Assembly: GCA_002493305.1 (NCBI GenBank)
Contig: DKYJ01000019.1
Location: 1-11,622 of the forward strand
Source of the DNA: Clostridiales bacterium UBA7103
GTDB lineage: Bacteria > Bacillota > Clostridia > Oscillospirales > Oscillospiraceae
Reading direction: 5' to 3'
DNA length: 11,622 bases
Shown: positions 1 through 5,678 of the stretch, in pieces
How the letters are laid out: each line of letters opens with the position of its first letter
How positions within the stretch are numbered: the first letter of the stretch is position 1
Program-made: the position numbers and the translations under genes
Notes under the pieces: generated by a model
What the model saw: the letters and a program-made list of their open reading frames with translations, nothing else
Told to the model about the DNA's origin: nothing
Databases searched by the model: none

Positions 1-91
1 CCCCATCGCCATTGAGAACGGCCTTCGCTTCGCTATCCGTGAGGGCGGCCGTACTGTCGGTTCCGGTGTTGTCATCGGCATCAACGAGTAA
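1..91 (+). CDS. tuf: Elongation factor Tu, C-terminal end (partial)
   Basis: Only the last 29 codons and the stop (TAA 89-91) are in the window; the gene enters from the left edge and the reading frame starts at base 2. The residues include GLRFAIREGGRTVGSGVV, the end of domain 3 of EF-Tu, the GTPase that delivers aminoacyl-tRNA to the ribosome. The last residues (IGINE) vary between species. Codons such as CGT, GGT and GTT/GTC fit a highly expressed gene. A strong terminator lies 50 nt downstream, so tuf is the last gene of its transcript. Confidence 0.95.
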   Translation, partial: PIAIENGLRFAIREGGRTVGSGVVIGINE

Positions 92-107
92 TTCTTAAAG
101 GCGCGAG

Positions 108-124
108 CTCAGGCTGAGCCTGAG
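108..124 (+). other. Short hairpin between tuf stop and its terminator
   Basis: CTCAGGC, loop TGA, GCCTGAG gives a perfect 7-bp stem with a 3-nt loop, 16 nt after the tuf stop. No T-tract follows it, so it is not a terminator by itself. It may protect the 3' end of the tuf mRNA, or be incidental. The structure is seen; the role is inferred. Confidence 0.45.
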
Positions 125-140
125 TGAAGAAAGAACTTTT

Positions 141-177
141 ATCCCCCGCTGCAAATGCAGCGGGGGATTTTTTTTTT
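141..177 (+). terminator. Rho-independent terminator of tuf
   Basis: The arms ATCCCCCGCTGC (141-152) and GCAGCGGGGGAT (157-168) pair perfectly over 12 bp around an AAAT loop. They are followed at once by a run of ten T (168-177). This is a textbook strong intrinsic terminator for the tuf transcript, and it insulates the next gene. Confidence 0.97.
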
Positions 178-227
178 ACCGTTAGTTTGCACAATTGTAC
201 CGGGATTTTTTTATGAAGCATTGATAA

Positions 228-256
228 TTGCAATCTCAAATCTTAGATGCTATCAT
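228..256 (+). promoter_or_regulatory. Promoter of the membrane hydrolase gene (predicted)
   Basis: TTGCAA (228-233), a 17-bp spacer and TATCAT (251-256) form a sigma-70/SigA type promoter. TGC just before the -10 gives an extended -10 (TGnTATCAT). Transcription would start near 262-264, inside the left arm of the palindrome at 258-296, so a protein bound there would block initiation. The surrounding 130 bases are clearly more AT-rich than the genes. Confidence 0.6.
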
Positions 257-257
257 A

Positions 258-296
258 TATGTATAAATTATTTCTATATGAAATGATTTATACATA
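258..296. promoter_or_regulatory. 39-bp near-perfect palindrome, probable operator
   Basis: The arms 258-274 (TATGTATAAATTATTTC) and 280-296 (GAAATGATTTATACATA) are inverted repeats with one mismatch in 17 (T269 facing G285, a wobble in RNA), around a 5-nt TATAT centre. The element starts 2 bp after the -10 hexamer, covers the predicted start site, and ends 14 nt before the Shine-Dalgarno sequence. The size and position suit a dimeric repressor (or two dimers) of MarR or TetR type. The MarR-family protein at 2344 is the obvious local candidate, but this is inference. A 5'-UTR hairpin is the alternative, though an AT-only stem would be weak in RNA. Confidence 0.65.
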
Positions 297-320
297 AAAG
301 AAATAAAAGAGGAGAGAGAA

Positions 321-2240
321 ATGGGAAGTAAAATGAGCAGAAGCAAAGCCGCTCGGCTATTGTGCATCGCTGTCCTGTTGGCGTTTATCAGCTGCATTGG
401 AGCCTTTATCGTGCAAAGCTCCGGCGGCAGAGTATCAGTATCACAGATAAAGGTGCCGACGGATGGGGGGAGATGGGTTTCCGCCCAGCTTTATAAGCCG
501 GACAGCGCCACAAAAGAAACCCCGGCTCCTATGGTCATTATGTGCCACGGGTATCTAAATAACAATCAAATGCTCGACAGTTTAGCCATTGAGCTGTCGC
601 GCCGTGGTGTGAGCGTAATAAATATGGACGCTTATTATCATGGACTGTCCAGCGGAACCGATGTTGATGTTATAAGCTCATGCATGACTGACGGCACCGG
701 CATGATGCCAATGGTTGAATTCGCGTACAATGAGCTTGACTATGTTGATAAGGCGCGCATAGGAGTGTTCGGCCACTCGATGGGTGGAATGAATGTGTGG
801 ATGACCTGCATAAATTACGGTGCGCAGTATTATGCCGCGCTGGCAGCTGCCGCCGGGGAGAACTCTGAAAACGGCGCGGAGATCACTGAAAATGAGCTTT
901 ACGCTGCCCGACAAAGCAGCAAGGTCTGCGTGGGCCTTGCATCCGGGTTTGTCGCTTTGAGCAATGAAGAAATGTGCTCCATGCTCCACTGCAATTTCGG
1001 CATAAACTATTCCTATTATGATGAGGGTGGGGCTGATCTTGCCAATAACGGCGATCTCAGCGGAGAAAGCCCTGAGGCACTGGCCCTTATAAATTCAATT
1101 TTTCCCAATGGCGAAAGGGTGACCACTGCGGAGCCGGGCAAATATTATGGCAGCGCAGATGAGGGGAACCTGAGAGTTGTATTTAACCCCAGACTCACCC
1201 ACGAGACACAGCATTTTTCCTTCACGGCCACTGCACAGGATGTGGATTTCTTTATGAAAGCCTTTGGCGTGGAAAGCAGCCTGTCGCCCAGCAATCAGGT
1301 ATGGCTGGCAAAGGCGCTTTTCAACGCCCTTGGACTTGTAGCCTGCCTTATGGCCATTGTCCCGATTAGCGTGCTGCTGCTTGAAAGCAAAGTGTTCTCC
1401 TCCCTCAGGGGCGATATCCCCGCGGCTCTTCCCGCGCTGGACAGCAAGCGCCGCAAGGCGTTTTTCTGGGGCGGCTGGGTAGTATCATGGGTGATATCCT
1501 GGTTGTCATTCATGCCCCTGACAGGTCTTGACACAAAGATATTCCCCGCCACGGCCAGTATGGCGCCGGCAGGACTGTTCCCGCAGCAGGCGCAGAACTT
1601 TATAATGATCTGGGCTGTGTTCAACGGAATAGTCGGGCTTATACTGTTTGCCGTTTCCTATAAGCTGTTCGGGAAAAAGGAGGGCGTCACCCCGGAGATG
1701 TGGGGGATCAAGACCACATTCCCCGAGCTGGTAAAAACAGTTGCTTTGGCGCTGTGTGTATTTGCGCTTTTCTATGCTTTCGTATTCGCGGCACAGTATT
1801 TCTTTAATACCGATTATCGTTTTTATACCATTGCCTTTTGCGCTTTCACTCCAGACAAGCTGCTTGTCGCGCTGGAATATGTTCCGTTTTTCTTCATATT
1901 CTTTGCGGCAAACGCCATCATGACAAACAGCCTTTACAGAGTGGAGGGGCAGAAAGAAGGCCTTAACATATTCCTCTGCGCCGTCGGGAACATATTGGGT
2001 GTTTTCCTGGTCAATGCGCTCCAGTATGTGAAGCTGTTCTCCAGCGGAGCGGCAATGTATGTCGCGGGACGGCTCTATCCAATGGCGGCGCTGCCGCTGC
2101 TCGTGCTGCTGTTCGCGGCGGCATATGTCAACAGAGGTCTGTTCAAGGCGACAGGCAAGGTTTGGCTCGGCGCTTTCGTGAATACATTTATCATCGTTAT
2201 GGTCAGCGTTGCAAATTCGGCGACTTTGTCCGTCATATAA
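321..2240 (+). CDS. Membrane-bound alpha/beta hydrolase with C-terminal multi-span domain
   Basis: A 639-residue protein. Residues about 11-32 are a hydrophobic signal anchor. An alpha/beta hydrolase domain follows (about 45-318): HGYLNN (76-81) fits the oxyanion-loop region, GHSMGG (151-156) is the nucleophile elbow with Ser153, and THETQH (293-298) probably supplies the catalytic His (294 or 298). The acid residue is not clear. From about 328 to the end there are roughly seven or eight membrane helices (about 328-354, 379-400, 424-446, 470-493, 511-533, 548-571, 580-604, 613-636). By topology the hydrolase domain should lie outside the membrane. The substrate is unknown; an ester of lipid, cell-wall or peptide type is possible. 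ATG 321 is chosen because AGGAG (310-314) sits 6 nt upstream; ATG 333 is less well placed. The gene is transcribed alone, with its own promoter, palindromic operator and terminator. Confidence 0.85.
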   Translation: MGSKMSRSKAARLLCIAVLLAFISCIGAFIVQSSGGRVSVSQIKVPTDGGRWVSAQLYKPDSATKETPAPMVIMCHGYLNNNQMLDSLAIELSRRGVSVINMDAYYHGLSSGTDVDVISSCMTDGTGMMPMVEFAYNELDYVDKARIGVFGHSMGGMNVWMTCINYGAQYYAALAAAAGENSENGAEITENELYAARQSSKVCVGLASGFVALSNEEMCSMLHCNFGINYSYYDEGGADLANNGDLSGESPEALALINSIFPNGERVTTAEPGKYYGSADEGNLRVVFNPRLTHETQHFSFTATAQDVDFFMKAFGVESSLSPSNQVWLAKALFNALGLVACLMAIVPISVLLLESKVFSSLRGDIPAALPALDSKRRKAFFWGGWVVSWVISWLSFMPLTGLDTKIFPATASMAPAGLFPQQAQNFIMIWAVFNGIVGLILFAVSYKLFGKKEGVTPEMWGIKTTFPELVKTVALALCVFALFYAFVFAAQYFFNTDYRFYTIAFCAFTPDKLLVALEYVPFFFIFFAANAIMTNSLYRVEGQKEGLNIFLCAVGNILGVFLVNALQYVKLFSSGAAMYVAGRLYPMAALPLLVLLFAAAYVNRGLFKATGKVWLGAFVNTFIIVMVSVANSATLSVI

Positions 2241-2247
2241 TTACAGC

Positions 2248-2290
2248 AAAAGGCAAGCCGCCGGCGTCTGCCCGTGTCGGCTTGCTTTTT
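2248..2290 (+). terminator. Terminator of the hydrolase gene
   Basis: GCAAGCCG (2253-2260) pairs with CGGCTTGC (2278-2285) over 8 bp, extended by flanking A/G and T bases, around a 17-nt GC-rich loop, and is followed by TTTTT (2286-2290). It begins a few bases after the hydrolase stop codon. The 3' arm and T-tract contain the -35 hexamer of the next promoter, so terminator and promoter are interleaved. Confidence 0.85.
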
Positions 2291-2310
2291 CTGTGTAAAT
2301 TTGATATACT
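2282..2310 (+). promoter_or_regulatory. Promoter of the MarR-family gene (predicted)
   Basis: TTGCTT (2282-2287), a 17-bp spacer and TATACT (2305-2310) match the sigma-70/SigA consensus well. The -35 lies within the terminator of the preceding gene. A short palindrome, CCTTCGGAAGG (2311-2321), follows directly across the expected start site and could be an autoregulatory site, although it is short. The start codon is at 2344, giving a leader of about 27 nt. Confidence 0.7.
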
Positions 2311-2343
2311 CCTTCGGAAGGCTGCTGTTGAAGGGGAATATTT

Positions 2344-2838
2344 ATGGCACTGAGCTGGCTTGGACGGCATGAAAACTTCATATCAATGCTCATGCGCTTT
2401 GGAAACGCCTATGCGCTCAATTACAATACAGAGCGCGACCTTGGGCTTGGCGTGTCCTTTTCCGCTTCCGAGGTGCAGACGATCGAGTACATTTTAAAAA
2501 ATGAGGACAGGTATCCCAAAATGGCGGAAATAGCCGCCGGTATGGACATACCGGCCAGCACCTTTTCAAAAAATATCGCTCGCATGGTGGAAAAAGGTCT
2601 GCTCGAAAAATTTCACATGAGCAATAACCGCAAGGAGATCATACTGCGGGTGTCTGAATATGGGCGGGAGGTATATGAAAAATATTGCCGGTTTATAATG
2701 ACTGAGGTATATGCCCAGGCCTTTGAGATGCTCGACTCCATGCCTGCGGAGTATGAGGAGACCGCCGCCAGAGCAATCGAGCTCATAGCCAAGAAGAACA
2801 GAAACACCGCTGAGCCCACATTGCAGAAAATCGAATAA
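2344..2838 (+). CDS. MarR-family winged-helix transcriptional regulator
   Basis: 164 residues, a typical length for a MarR dimer subunit. The winged helix-turn-helix spans about 42-110: MAEIAAGMDIPASTFSKNIA reads as helix-turn-recognition helix, and SNNRKEIILRVSEYGREVYE is the wing followed by the long dimerisation helix. Helices at both ends form the dimer interface. AAGGGGA (2331-2337) lies 6 nt before the ATG. The gene is monocistronic. MarR proteins usually repress their own gene and a neighbour until a small ligand or oxidant releases them. Here the large palindrome in front of the upstream hydrolase gene is a plausible target (inference). A sensory cysteine is not obvious; Cys at about residue 118 is the only one I noticed. 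Confidence 0.88.
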   Translation: MALSWLGRHENFISMLMRFGNAYALNYNTERDLGLGVSFSASEVQTIEYILKNEDRYPKMAEIAAGMDIPASTFSKNIARMVEKGLLEKFHMSNNRKEIILRVSEYGREVYEKYCRFIMTEVYAQAFEMLDSMPAEYEETAARAIELIAKKNRNTAEPTLQKIE

Positions 2839-2844
2839 TGTCAC

Positions 2845-2886
2845 AACGGGGTAAGCGCCAATTGGAGGCTGCACCCCGTTTTTTTA
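2845..2886 (+). terminator. Terminator of the MarR-family gene
   Basis: AACGGGGT (2845-2852) and ACCCCGTT (2873-2880) pair perfectly over 8 bp. The loop region contains a smaller AGC/GCT pairing. A run of T follows (2879-2886). It starts 6 nt after the stop codon and separates the regulator from the redox gene downstream. Confidence 0.9.
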
Positions 2887-2893
2887 TTTACCC

Positions 2894-2922
2894 TTGTGGG
2901 CGGCGCAGCGCTATGCTATACT
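2894..2922 (+). promoter_or_regulatory. Promoter of the flavodoxin/ferredoxin gene (predicted)
   Basis: TTGTGG (2894-2899), a 17-bp spacer and TATACT (2917-2922), with TGC directly before the -10 giving an extended -10. Transcription would start near 2929, about 27 nt before the ATG. This makes the redox gene independent of the MarR transcript. Confidence 0.7.
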
Positions 2923-2955
2923 GAATAAAATTACATATAATAACGGAGGATTGAA

Positions 2956-3738
2956 ATGGTTTTTTGCTTTTCAGGTACCGGCAACAGCCTGTATGCCGCT
3001 AAAATAATCGCCCAGAAGCTCGGGGACGAGCTTGTGAGCATAAATGAGATAATGCGCCAGCGCAGTCTTGACCCATATGTGGCAAAATACGCTTTTAATT
3101 CTGACAAACCCCTTGTGTTTGTCAGCCCCACGTACTGCTGGCGGCTGCCCAGATTTGTGGAGCAGTTTATAATTGAAAGCCGTTTCGAGGGGAACCGAAA
3201 GGCCTATTTTTTCCTGACCTGCGGAGACGGAACCGGCGCCGCCGCCTATTTCGCAGAGGAATTTTGCCGCAGGGTGGAGCTTAAATTTATGGGTCTGGGA
3301 TCGGTCAAGATGCCGGAGAACTATATAACCATGTTCAACGCCCCGTCTTATGATGACGCGCGCGCCATAATCCGGGCGGCTATACCGTCTATTGAATATG
3401 CCGCCGGGCAGATAGCGCTTGAAAAGCACATGAAGGACATTAACGGCAGACCCGAGGACAAAGCCCTCAACAAGTTTGTTAATCCCGCTTTTTACAGGCT
3501 TTTTATTAACGACAAAAAGTTCTACGCGACAAAAGACTGCATTGGCTGCGGCCTGTGCGAAAAGCTCTGTCCAATGGCAAATATATCCATTGTTGACTCA
3601 AAGCCCCATTGGAACGGCAGCTGTATCCAGTGCCAGTCCTGCATTGGCATCTGCCCGAAAAACGCCATTGAATTTGGCCGACGGGCCAAGGGCAAGCGGC
3701 GCTATTATCTGTTGCCAAATGGAGAGCAGAAAAAATAA
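2956..3738 (+). CDS. EFR1-family flavodoxin-ferredoxin fusion protein
   Basis: 260 residues. The N-terminal half is flavodoxin-like: FSGTGNS (5-11) is the phosphate-binding loop for FMN, and SPTYCWRLP (57-65) and LTCGDGTG (87-94) fit the later FMN-contact loops. The C-terminal part carries two classical 4Fe-4S motifs: Cys195/198/201/205 (CxxCxxCxxxCP) and Cys223/226/229/233. Such proteins are soluble electron carriers or small oxidoreductases common in anaerobic Clostridia. The partner enzyme is not identified and no neighbour reveals it. GGAGGA (2945-2950) lies 5 nt before the ATG. The protein begins almost directly with the first beta strand, as usual for flavodoxins. The basic tail (GRRAKGKRRYY) is notable. 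The family call is confident; the physiological role is unknown. Confidence 0.9.
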   Translation: MVFCFSGTGNSLYAAKIIAQKLGDELVSINEIMRQRSLDPYVAKYAFNSDKPLVFVSPTYCWRLPRFVEQFIIESRFEGNRKAYFFLTCGDGTGAAAYFAEEFCRRVELKFMGLGSVKMPENYITMFNAPSYDDARAIIRAAIPSIEYAAGQIALEKHMKDINGRPEDKALNKFVNPAFYRLFINDKKFYATKDCIGCGLCEKLCPMANISIVDSKPHWNGSCIQCQSCIGICPKNAIEFGRRAKGKRRYYLLPNGEQKK

Positions 3739-3751
3739 ACAATCTGTTAAT

Positions 3752-3781
3752 TTCAGGCAAATTAAAGCAAATTCAGGCAAA
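3752..3781 (+). repeat. Three tandem 10-bp repeats upstream of cdsA
   Basis: Three adjacent decamers: TTCAGGCAAA, TTAAAGCAAA, TTCAGGCAAA. The outer two are identical and the middle one differs at two positions. The 10-bp period puts the copies on one face of the helix, as in sites for response regulators or other oligomeric activators. The element starts 14 bp after the redox gene stop and ends 37 bp before the strong Shine-Dalgarno-plus-ATG at 3818. A weak extended -10 (CATATT, 3795-3800) lies 17 bp after a poor -35 (TTCAGG, within the third copy). The repeats are seen; the activator role is inferred. Confidence 0.5.
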
Positions 3782-3817
3782 ACAGCCCCCTTTGCATATT
3801 GAGGACGAGGAGAAAAT

Positions 3818-3841
3818 ATGCTAATCTTAAACCATACTTAA
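3818..3841 (+). other. Tiny leader ORF (7 codons) in frame with cdsA
   Basis: ATG 3818 is preceded by GAGGACGAGGAG (3801-3812), the strongest ribosome binding site in this intergenic region, yet it reads only MLILNHT before TAA 3839-3841. It is in the same frame as cdsA, with the stop 9 nt before GTG 3851. A 14-bp perfect palindrome, CTTAAAATTTTAAG (3837-3850), covers the stop. It could be a leader peptide feeding ribosomes to cdsA by reinitiation, or an old start codon cut off by a nonsense mutation. There is no evidence of translation beyond the sequence. Confidence 0.4.
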
Positions 3842-3850
3842 AATTTTAAG

Positions 3851-4684
3851 GTGTCCAGGTTTCAAGACAGAGAAAGGTATGATGATTTGAAACAAAGAGT
3901 GATCTCCGCAGTGGTGCTTATTGCTGTGGCGCTTACCTGCGTGCTGCTCTCCCCAATAACAAGAGTGCTGTTTTTTGCGGCTGCCGGTATCTGCTGCGCT
4001 TATGAGTTCTCCAGAGGGCTTGAAAAGCTGGGCGCTGCATGCGGCGCTTGGGTCATGTATGTGTATATAGGAGTTCAGGCTATACTGGCGCTTTTCCATT
4101 TGGGCTATGTGTTTTATATGTTCTGTTTCACGGTCGCCGTGTTCTTAGCGCTGTTTTACGGTATCGTCAACAGTAAAAGCGGCGGTCTCGGCGCGATTTA
4201 CACCGTGGCGGGGCTTGCGTACCCCAGCTTTATGTTCGGCCTGCTGATGATGATCAGCGTCGGCGGGATATGGGCGCAGACTCTTGTTCTGGCGTGTTTT
4301 TCCACCTGGGTATGCGACAGCTTCGCCCTCTTTGGCGGTATGCGCTTCGGTAAGCACAAGCTTGCCCCGCTGGTCAGCCCAAATAAGACCGTTGAGGGCA
4401 GCATATGCGGAGCACTCTCCGCGATAGTTACTGGCGTTATCATATATCTGTTGCCCATCTTCCCGGAGATAAACCTGCTCACCGCCGTGCTGACCTGCTT
4501 TGTGTCCTCCACCATGGGACAGCTTGGCGACCTTGCGGAGTCGCTGGTAAAGCGCATGATCGGCCTGAAGGACTTCAGCAATCTTATTCCCGGTCATGGC
4601 GGTATGTTTGATCGGGCGGACAGCCTGCTGTTCTCTATTCCCACAGCTTATCTTTGCCTGCATCTGGCGGGTCTTGGAGTGTAA
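3851..4684 (+). CDS. cdsA: Phosphatidate cytidylyltransferase (CDP-diacylglycerol synthase)
   Basis: The integral membrane enzyme that converts phosphatidic acid and CTP to CDP-diacylglycerol, the precursor of phosphatidylglycerol and other phospholipids. 277 residues from GTG 3851, with many membrane helices. The CdsA signature is clear: SLVKRMIGLKDFSNLIPGHG (231-250) followed by GMFDRADSLL with the catalytic acidic residues. The loop FGKHKLAPLVSPNKTVEG (166-183) is also typical. The start is uncertain. GTG 3851 has no spaced Shine-Dalgarno. TTG 3887 has AGAAAGG (3871-3877) 9 nt upstream and would give MKQRVISA, the usual CdsA N-terminus, making 265 residues. The lipid kinase gene follows 8 nt later, so the two are probably co-transcribed. 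The usual neighbours uppS, dxr and rseP are absent from this window. Confidence 0.92.
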   Translation: MSRFQDRERYDDLKQRVISAVVLIAVALTCVLLSPITRVLFFAAAGICCAYEFSRGLEKLGAACGAWVMYVYIGVQAILALFHLGYVFYMFCFTVAVFLALFYGIVNSKSGGLGAIYTVAGLAYPSFMFGLLMMISVGGIWAQTLVLACFSTWVCDSFALFGGMRFGKHKLAPLVSPNKTVEGSICGALSAIVTGVIIYLLPIFPEINLLTAVLTCFVSSTMGQLGDLAESLVKRMIGLKDFSNLIPGHGGMFDRADSLLFSIPTAYLCLHLAGLGV

Positions 4685-4692
4685 TCTGAACT

Positions 4693-5586
4693 ATGCAAGA
4701 GATAAATAAAAGCGCCCTGCTTATCATTAACCCCGTCTCCGGCAAAAAGCAGGTGCTCAAATATATACCGAATATTATCCGCAGCCTCATGGAGGGCGGC
4801 TATGCCGTTACAGTCATGGTGACCGGCAGCCGGGGCGAGGCCACGGAGTTTGCCCGTGAATACGGCGCAAAGTATGATCTTGTATGCTGCACCGGAGGGG
4901 ACGGGACTTTGAATGAGACTCTCTCCGGCCTTGCCATGGCGGATATACATGTGCCTTTGGGATATATTCCCTGCGGCAGCACCAACGATTTTGCCATGTC
5001 CCACAATTTGGCGCTGGATATACCCACCGCGGCGGAAAACATTGCCTCCGGCAGGAGAACGGTATATGACATCGGTAAGTTCGGCAGCGAGTATTTTTCC
5101 TATGTGGCGGCTTTCGGCGCGTTTTCATGGCTGGCCTATACTACCGATCAGAACCTGAAAAACGTGCTGGGGCACACGGCGTATATTCTTGACGGGATAA
5201 AGGATATCTCGAAGATAAAGCCTATCCATATGCGCTTTAGCGCGGACGGCGTTATACATGAGGACGACTATCTTTTCGGCGCGGTGTGCAATTCGCTTTC
5301 CATAGCCGGGACGATAGAGCTGCCCAAAAGCCTTGTGGATACCTGTGACGGGATATTTGAGCTGCTGCTGGTGAAGGCTCCTAAGACCCTTGCGGACTTC
5401 AACGGGGCGGTCAACGCGCTGCTGACTCAGAGCTTCCAGCACCCCTGTGTGGAGCTTTTCCAGGCGAAGAGCATCATTGTCGAGAGCAATGAGCCTATTG
5501 AGTGGGCGCTGGACGGCGAGCGCTCCACCGCGTACCAGAGCGTGGAGGTTAGACCCATACACAAATTTCTTGAGCTTCAGGGATGA
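4693..5586 (+). CDS. Diacylglycerol/lipid kinase, DagK-YegS-BmrU family
   Basis: 297 residues, the usual family length. The N-terminal catalytic domain (about 7-140) has INPVSGK (12-18), the nucleotide-binding GGDGTLNE (68-75) and PCGSTNDFA (93-101). The C-terminal beta-rich domain has DG (219-220) and WALDGE (271-276), the usual acidic metal/substrate sites. It phosphorylates diacylglycerol or a related lipid at the cytoplasmic face of the membrane. Following cdsA by 8 nt, it would make phosphatidic acid, the CdsA substrate, so diacylglycerol released by polymer synthesis could return to phospholipid (inference). ATG 4693 fits the domain start, but the nearest Shine-Dalgarno (GGAG, 4676-4679, inside cdsA) is 13 nt away, suggesting translational coupling. 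Lipid substrate cannot be assigned from sequence; family members also use sphingosine or undecaprenol-type lipids. Confidence 0.9.
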   Translation: MQEINKSALLIINPVSGKKQVLKYIPNIIRSLMEGGYAVTVMVTGSRGEATEFAREYGAKYDLVCCTGGDGTLNETLSGLAMADIHVPLGYIPCGSTNDFAMSHNLALDIPTAAENIASGRRTVYDIGKFGSEYFSYVAAFGAFSWLAYTTDQNLKNVLGHTAYILDGIKDISKIKPIHMRFSADGVIHEDDYLFGAVCNSLSIAGTIELPKSLVDTCDGIFELLLVKAPKTLADFNGAVNALLTQSFQHPCVELFQAKSIIVESNEPIEWALDGERSTAYQSVEVRPIHKFLELQG

Positions 5587-5597
5587 GCATTATTTGA

Positions 5598-5626
5598 TTT
5601 ACAAACCGCATATAAGGTGGTATAAT
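5598..5626 (+). promoter_or_regulatory. Promoter of the MFS transporter gene (predicted)
   Basis: TTTACA (5598-5603), a 17-bp spacer and TATAAT (5621-5626): a perfect -10 and a near-consensus -35. It is the best promoter match in the window. It lies 12 bp after the lipid kinase stop. The -10 overlaps by two bases the left arm of the hairpin at 5625-5657, so initiation and that palindrome are physically linked. Confidence 0.82.
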
Positions 5627-5657
5627 CCACAGGCTGGAAATTTCCCGGCCTGTGGAT
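5625..5657 (+). terminator. Hairpin overlapping the MFS promoter: terminator of the cdsA-kinase unit or operator
   Basis: ATCCACAGGC (5625-5634) and GCCTGTGGAT (5648-5657) pair perfectly over 10 bp. The 13-nt centre contains a further palindrome, GGAAATTTCC (5636-5645). CATTTTTATC follows, giving a modest T-tract (5660-5664). RNA reading through from the kinase gene would form this hairpin and could terminate. RNA from the local promoter starts near 5633 and would keep little of the left arm, so it escapes. As DNA the same palindrome could bind a repressor across the start site. The structure is certain; the choice between roles is open. Confidence 0.6.
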
Positions 5658-5678
5658 CATTTTTATCAGGGGTAGCTT

